Positions 31,017 through 34,340 of a DNA stretch of 34,340 nucleotides are shown one piece after another. Below the pieces are notes generated by a model. It was given only the letters and a program-made list of their open reading frames with translations, was not told the origin of the DNA and ran no database searches. The stretch is from an uncultured Alphaproteobacteria bacterium (GTDB lineage Bacteria > Pseudomonadota > Alphaproteobacteria > RF32 > CAG-239): the NCBI GenBank assembly GCA_944392265.1, contig CALXWC010000019.1, forward strand, positions 1 through 34,340, written 5' to 3'. Positions within the stretch are counted from its first letter, which is position 1. Each line of letters begins with the position of its first letter. A program made the translations under genes and the position numbers.

Positions 31017-32312
31017 ATGAAAGATATCACTTCAATCGTCCAATCTGCCAAAAGTATACTATCTCCGCTTTCCGCATTCTTTTTGGGAACGCTGTTAACT
31101 TGTTGTGCCTTTGCTCTGCTTTCGTCAACTTTAGCCTTAAGAATGCAAAATGCCCAGATTCCGACAGCAACATCAGGATTCGTTTTATCTTTATACTACT
31201 TAGGCTATGTAATTGCCTCTCTCAAATCATACAAGATTATCAACAAAGTCGGACATATTCGCACTTTTTGCGCCTTTCTTTCTATTTTTTCAGCCATTGT
31301 TCCTATGCACTTTATCTGCATAAATCCTGTTTATTGGAGTTGCTTACGTTTATTGGAAGGTTTTTGCATAGGCAGTTGTTTTTTGTGTCTGGAAAGCTGG
31401 CTTAACACAAGAGCCAACAATCAAAACCGAGGCACAATCATGTCTTTTTATATGCTCAGCACTTATCTTGGTTCAAGCTTAGGACAATTATTGTTAAACA
31501 TTCCCGATAACAACGGTTTAATAATCTATTGTGTTGTTTCAGGATTATTTTCCATTGCTCTTGTTCCTATTTCTTTAACGGCTCTTCCCACTCCTGATAT
31601 ATCCATTCATAAATCCATGCCGTTAAAAGAGCTTTACAAAAAAGCTCCTGTTGGTGTTTTAGGAAGTTTTTCCAGTGGCTTTTTTGTGGGAGCATTTTAT
31701 ATTCTTGGAGCCATTTATGCCAAAAATCTCGGCTTAGATATCAAACAAACCTCATTATTTATGTTTTTTGGAATTTTTGGCGGCATGATGGCGCAAATTC
31801 CATTAGGTCGTTTATCAGACAAATTTGACCGCCGCTATGTTTTAATGTGGGTAGCAGGTTTTTTAATGCTGATATCACCATGGATTCAATATTTAATAGA
31901 CAGTGGAACCGTTATTTTATGCATATCATCAGCCCTGCTTGGATGTGGTACATTTGTCATGTACCCAATAAGCGTATCTCACGTAAATGATAAATTAGAA
32001 GACAGTGAAAGAACTCAAGCGAGTGGCATGCTCATTTTGTTACAAAGCTCAGGCTTAATTATCGGACCAATTATAATTTCAGCCGCAATGCAATTTTTTG
32101 GAAACATTTGGTTTTTGCTTTCATTTTCAATAGTCAGCGCCTGCTTTATATTCAGTGCATTTCGCTTCATTGCGACCAGAGATAATAATTATATCTCCGT
32201 CACGCCGACAACACCGCAACCATTATCACCGACCCATATTTTTGATAAAATTAATGAAAATGAAAATATGTTCACTAAAATAAAGCAAGCACTAAAAGGC
32301 AAAAAGCACTAG
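31017..32312 (+). CDS. MFS transporter, YcaD-like
   Basis: A 431-aa protein read from ATG 31017 (MKDITSIVQSAK), with AAAGGA 8 bases upstream. The longer frame from 30963 begins inside the promoter. Twelve membrane segments are evident with MFS loop motifs: LESWLNTRANNQNRG and YMLSTYLGSSLGQLL in the first half, and PLGRLSDKFDRRYVL (the loop 8-9 motif) in the second. These match the E. coli YcaD group (UMF2), whose substrates are unknown. A polar tail of about 35 residues is cytoplasmic. The stop is directly followed by the stop of the GH24 gene on the other strand, with no spacer and no visible terminator. Confidence 0.9.
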   Translation: MKDITSIVQSAKSILSPLSAFFLGTLLTCCAFALLSSTLALRMQNAQIPTATSGFVLSLYYLGYVIASLKSYKIINKVGHIRTFCAFLSIFSAIVPMHFICINPVYWSCLRLLEGFCIGSCFLCLESWLNTRANNQNRGTIMSFYMLSTYLGSSLGQLLLNIPDNNGLIIYCVVSGLFSIALVPISLTALPTPDISIHKSMPLKELYKKAPVGVLGSFSSGFFVGAFYILGAIYAKNLGLDIKQTSLFMFFGIFGGMMAQIPLGRLSDKFDRRYVLMWVAGFLMLISPWIQYLIDSGTVILCISSALLGCGTFVMYPISVSHVNDKLEDSERTQASGMLILLQSSGLIIGPIIISAAMQFFGNIWFLLSFSIVSACFIFSAFRFIATRDNNYISVTPTTPQPLSPTHIFDKINENENMFTKIKQALKGKKH

Positions 32313-33989
32313 TTATCTGGATTTACTCTTTTGAGCCATAATAATTTTTTGAGCCTCTTGCGAGTTTTTCAAAGAATTAGATTTGACTTTATTAATAACA
32401 CTTTTGGGCAAAACTTCTTTTACAAGCAAACATTTTCCGATTTTTGAATATCTGGGCTTTTTAGCCGTTTCAATATTTTCCTTAAGATTATCTTTGCGGA
32501 ATGTTCCCAATCCTTTTGCATCTCGTTTAAGATTATCACCATTCATAAAGCAACAATCATCCATCTCAAGAGTATAACATCCTTCTGTACGCAAGTTCAA
32601 AAAATCTTTAGGAGTCATTTTCCCTGTCATAACATAAAATGCGAACAAATTACGTTTTACCACACCTTGGTCTTTGGCAAAGCCGAGCATATAACGAGCT
32701 AACTGCTCACCTTTAACGCCCTTATTCAGAGCCTTTAAAAATTCAGAATTCTTAAAATTATCCGGTCCAATAACATAGGCAAAAGAAGATATTGCCGTTA
32801 TTTCTTCCTTGGTTAATGGAACTTTTATGTCTTTTTTAATTTGTGGCAAAACACGAAACTTTAAATACCTGTCTTTTTGTATATTTGCTTCTTCCATCGT
32901 CATGGTCATATTGGGTGTAATTGGAGAAATATCCCTGTTTCCTCTTCCTTTTTCATCAATTAAAAAGGTGCACCCATAACCTATTGTCCAAACACCCTTG
33001 TCATCGTCAAAAGCCTTAGACGCAAAATTTTCCATAAAGCACAACAAGACCTTAATTTCATTAATATTTTCATTAAAGCATTTTTCATTATGTGCAATGG
33101 TTTGAGATAAAGACATAGATTTCGGATTAATCGAAGCACTTAACGCAACACCGCGGCTTGCAGCCTCTCTAACTTCTTCTTTTATGGGGTTTTGAACTTG
33201 TTCTTTCGTTTCAGTTTTCTTCTTTTCGGGTTTTATCTTAGTATCTATGTTTTCTGATTGCGCTTCTGTTTTTAGGCTATCTGATTTTGCTTCAGCAATA
33301 GTCTTTTCAGTTTTTTTCTCATTTTCTAAAGAATTAAGATATTGATTAATTTTAACACCCGAAGTCAGAGCAGAAGCACCGATTAAAGCACGCAAAGCAT
33401 ATTTATGAGCAAAAATTTTCAAATCTCTTTTATCAATTTTAGAAAGGGTATTTTTAGAAAAATAATAAGCGTCAGATAAAATATCTTCTGTTTTAAGAGC
33501 CATATATCGAACATTATCTTTGGTTTTTGCCCACAAATAAGCGTTATATTCTTCCCTCATGGTTTTTACGGCAGCAGTCTTTACGTTATAAAACCCAACT
33601 TTATTCGGATTAGCTTTTCGCAATTTTTTAGCCAAAGATGCTGCACGATTATACTTTTTTTCTGCTCTATTAAATATAAAAGTAATAACCTCACTGTTAG
33701 GTATTTTTTTATTTCTGAGAACATACGGCACATGAAATTCATAAGTAGCATGTCCATCAAACCAAGAGATATTTCGAGCCTCAATACCTTTCTTTCTATA
33801 CATGTCAAAATCTTTGATTTCGGCATCAAAAAAATCATCTAAAAATTCAGATTTAGCCGACTTTTCATCAGAATTATGAAGCAAATAAAACAAAGGGACG
33901 GTAAACTCTTTACCATTAATTTTTAATTTAACCGGAGACAAAGTAGACTCTTTATATTCAGCTTCGAAAAAATTTTCTTTTTTACTCAT
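32313..33989 (-). CDS. 558-aa protein with C-terminal GH24 (T4-lysozyme-type) muramidase domain
   Basis: The GH24 domain lies at about 300-480. Its catalytic triad is intact and has T4-lysozyme spacing: E320, D329 and T335 in the segment FMENFASKAFDDDKGVWTIG, followed by GYG. The later AISSFAYVIGPDNFKNSEFL part also fits. Such domains cleave MurNAc-GlcNAc bonds in peptidoglycan. The N-terminal 190 residues are an unrecognised alpha/beta domain (LKINGKEFTVPLFYLL, HATYEFHVPYV). A helix and a short hydrophobic stretch follow (about 195-213), then a Lys/Glu-rich linker (222-275). The tail (about 485-558) is basic. There is no signal peptide, so export needs another route, or the short hydrophobic stretch anchors it. 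No holin or other phage gene is nearby. It could be a domesticated lysozyme, an effector or a cell-wall remodelling enzyme. Confidence 0.85.
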   Translation of the reverse strand: MSKKENFFEAEYKESTLSPVKLKINGKEFTVPLFYLLHNSDEKSAKSEFLDDFFDAEIKDFDMYRKKGIEARNISWFDGHATYEFHVPYVLRNKKIPNSEVITFIFNRAEKKYNRAASLAKKLRKANPNKVGFYNVKTAAVKTMREEYNAYLWAKTKDNVRYMALKTEDILSDAYYFSKNTLSKIDKRDLKIFAHKYALRALIGASALTSGVKINQYLNSLENEKKTEKTIAEAKSDSLKTEAQSENIDTKIKPEKKKTETKEQVQNPIKEEVREAASRGVALSASINPKSMSLSQTIAHNEKCFNENINEIKVLLCFMENFASKAFDDDKGVWTIGYGCTFLIDEKGRGNRDISPITPNMTMTMEEANIQKDRYLKFRVLPQIKKDIKVPLTKEEITAISSFAYVIGPDNFKNSEFLKALNKGVKGEQLARYMLGFAKDQGVVKRNLFAFYVMTGKMTPKDFLNLRTEGCYTLEMDDCCFMNGDNLKRDAKGLGTFRKDNLKENIETAKKPRYSKIGKCLLVKEVLPKSVINKVKSNSLKNSQEAQKIIMAQKSKSR

Positions 33990-34024
33990 TTTTAGTCTCC
34001 TAAAATATACATATAATATTCGTT

Positions 34025-34053
34025 ATAATACAACAAAGTTAAAAAGATGTCAA
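34025..34053 (-). promoter_or_regulatory. Strong sigma-70-type promoter of the GH24 protein gene
   Basis: Minus strand: perfect TTGACA (34048-34053), a 17-base spacer and TATTAT (34025-34030). Transcription would start near 34018, about 29 bases before the ATG, with TAGGAG in the leader. The -35 directly follows the T-run of the upstream terminator. Confidence 0.8.
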
Positions 34054-34055
34054 AA

Positions 34056-34087
34056 AAAAGCGCCTGATGAATTTCAGACGCTTTTTT
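34056..34087 (-). terminator. Intrinsic terminator of the partial right-edge gene
   Basis: AAAAGCG and CTGA on one side pair with TCAG and CGCTTTT on the other (one C-A mismatch) around TGAATT. Eight T follow on the minus strand. It lies just past the stop at 34089. Confidence 0.82.
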
Positions 34088-34088
34088 A

Positions 34089-34340
34089 TCACACAAGTCC
34101 ATAAACCTCAAAAAGTCTTCTTACTTCCAAGCAATCTAAACTTACCTTATCTTTCATCTTAGACAACTTCTGTACAATTCCGTTCCACACATTAGGATAA
34201 ATATCTTTCCACTGCGGCAACCAATGCAAAAAAATCTGATAATTTGTAGAAAAAGCTAAGCTTGAAGCAAAAAACTGAATTTTGAACTGCATCATTTCCT
34301 GAAACACCTTTTGCACTTCCAAATTATCCGAATGCGAAAG
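34089..34340 (-). CDS. C-terminal end of an unrecognised protein (truncated by window edge)
   Basis: The frame is open to the last base of the window and ends at TGA 34091-34089, so about 83 C-terminal residues are visible. The TTG at 34322 is most likely an internal Leu. The fragment is helical, with an aromatic middle (FFASSLAFSTNYQIFLHWLPQWKDIYPNVW) best described as Phe/Trp-rich, and a charged end (QKLSKMKDKVSLDCLEVRRLF). There is no membrane segment of full length. I do not recognise it; a phasin-like helical protein crossed my mind but no motif supports it. It is transcribed upstream of, and separately from, the GH24 gene. Confidence 0.6.
   Translation of the reverse strand, partial: LSHSDNLEVQKVFQEMMQFKIQFFASSLAFSTNYQIFLHWLPQWKDIYPNVWNGIVQKLSKMKDKVSLDCLEVRRLFEVYGLV

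Noticed and set aside
32313-33989. The GH24 gene as part of a prophage lysis cassette
   Set aside because: No holin, spanin, tail or integrase gene is seen on either side, and the protein is much larger than an endolysin.
34089-34340. The right-edge fragment as a phasin (polyhydroxyalkanoate granule protein)
   Set aside because: It is helical and of plausible size, but no phasin motif is visible and only about 83 residues are available.
1-34340. tRNA, rRNA, insertion sequences, phage attachment sites or a replication origin
   Set aside because: Gaps between genes are short, and I saw no cloverleaf, transposase, terminal inverted repeats around a gene, integrase or DnaA-box cluster.

Overview
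The window is a dense, AT-rich piece of a Gram-negative chromosome (by eye well under 40% GC). It encodes an RND pump, a beta-barrel outer-membrane protein, an Mla-type lipid transporter, OpgG/OpgH and SlyX, so there is an outer membrane and a periplasm. The MlaE protein carries a fused N-terminal STAS-like domain, and there is a secreted Cys-rich protein of a kind I associate with uncultured gut Alphaproteobacteria (RF32/CAG-239-like). My inference is an uncultured, host-associated, fermentative alphaproteobacterium. Acetate kinase at the left edge and a full-length AdhE support mixed-acid/ethanol fermentation. I see no phage, IS element, CRISPR, rRNA or tRNA.

Layout, left to right. (1) 1-189: the tail of ackA and its terminator. 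(2) 254-1810 (-): a 518-aa protein I do not recognise. (3) 1908-6887 (+): a TetR repressor, an RND adaptor and an RND pump, preceded by a perfect 12-bp-arm inverted repeat that is a likely TetR operator. (4) 7047-9023 (+): a 658-aa secreted protein with about 50 cysteines, with near-identical terminators on both sides. (5) 9132-12692 (-): an outer-membrane beta-barrel protein, then glmS and a hexapeptide acyltransferase as a tight pair. (6) 12881-15424 (+): ygiW-qseB-qseC preceded by a perfect CTTAAG-N5-CTTAAG box, then a membrane protein with a Lys/Ala-rich tail (15506-16513). (7) 16564-19774 (-): a four-gene Mla-type operon (mlaE, mlaF, mlaD, lipoprotein). (8) 19960-21381 (+): a MATE exporter. 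(9) 21398-22789 (-): a membrane protein, slyX, and mscL with a zinc-ribbon tail. (10) 22906-25515 (-): adhE, then a secreted repeat protein (25655-26335, -) and a Nudix hydrolase (26408-26806, +). (11) 26791-30868 (-): opgG, an unknown 148-aa ORF and opgH in one operon. (12) 31017-32312 (+): a YcaD-type MFS transporter. (13) 32313-33989 (-): a 558-aa protein carrying an intact T4-lysozyme-type (GH24) domain. (14) 34089-34340 (-): the C-terminal end of an unknown gene.

Most of the window concerns the cell envelope: export of toxic compounds (RND, MATE, MFS), lipid asymmetry (Mla), periplasmic glucans (OpgGH), osmotic safety (MscL), amino-sugar supply for peptidoglycan and LPS (GlmS), and envelope sensing (YgiW-QseBC). 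The best new leads are the Cys-rich secreted protein, the GH24 fusion protein, the ORF inserted between opgG and opgH, the repeat-bearing basic secreted protein, and the conserved QseB/PmrA-type autoregulatory site. Intrinsic terminators are easy to see and sit very close to genes and promoters.
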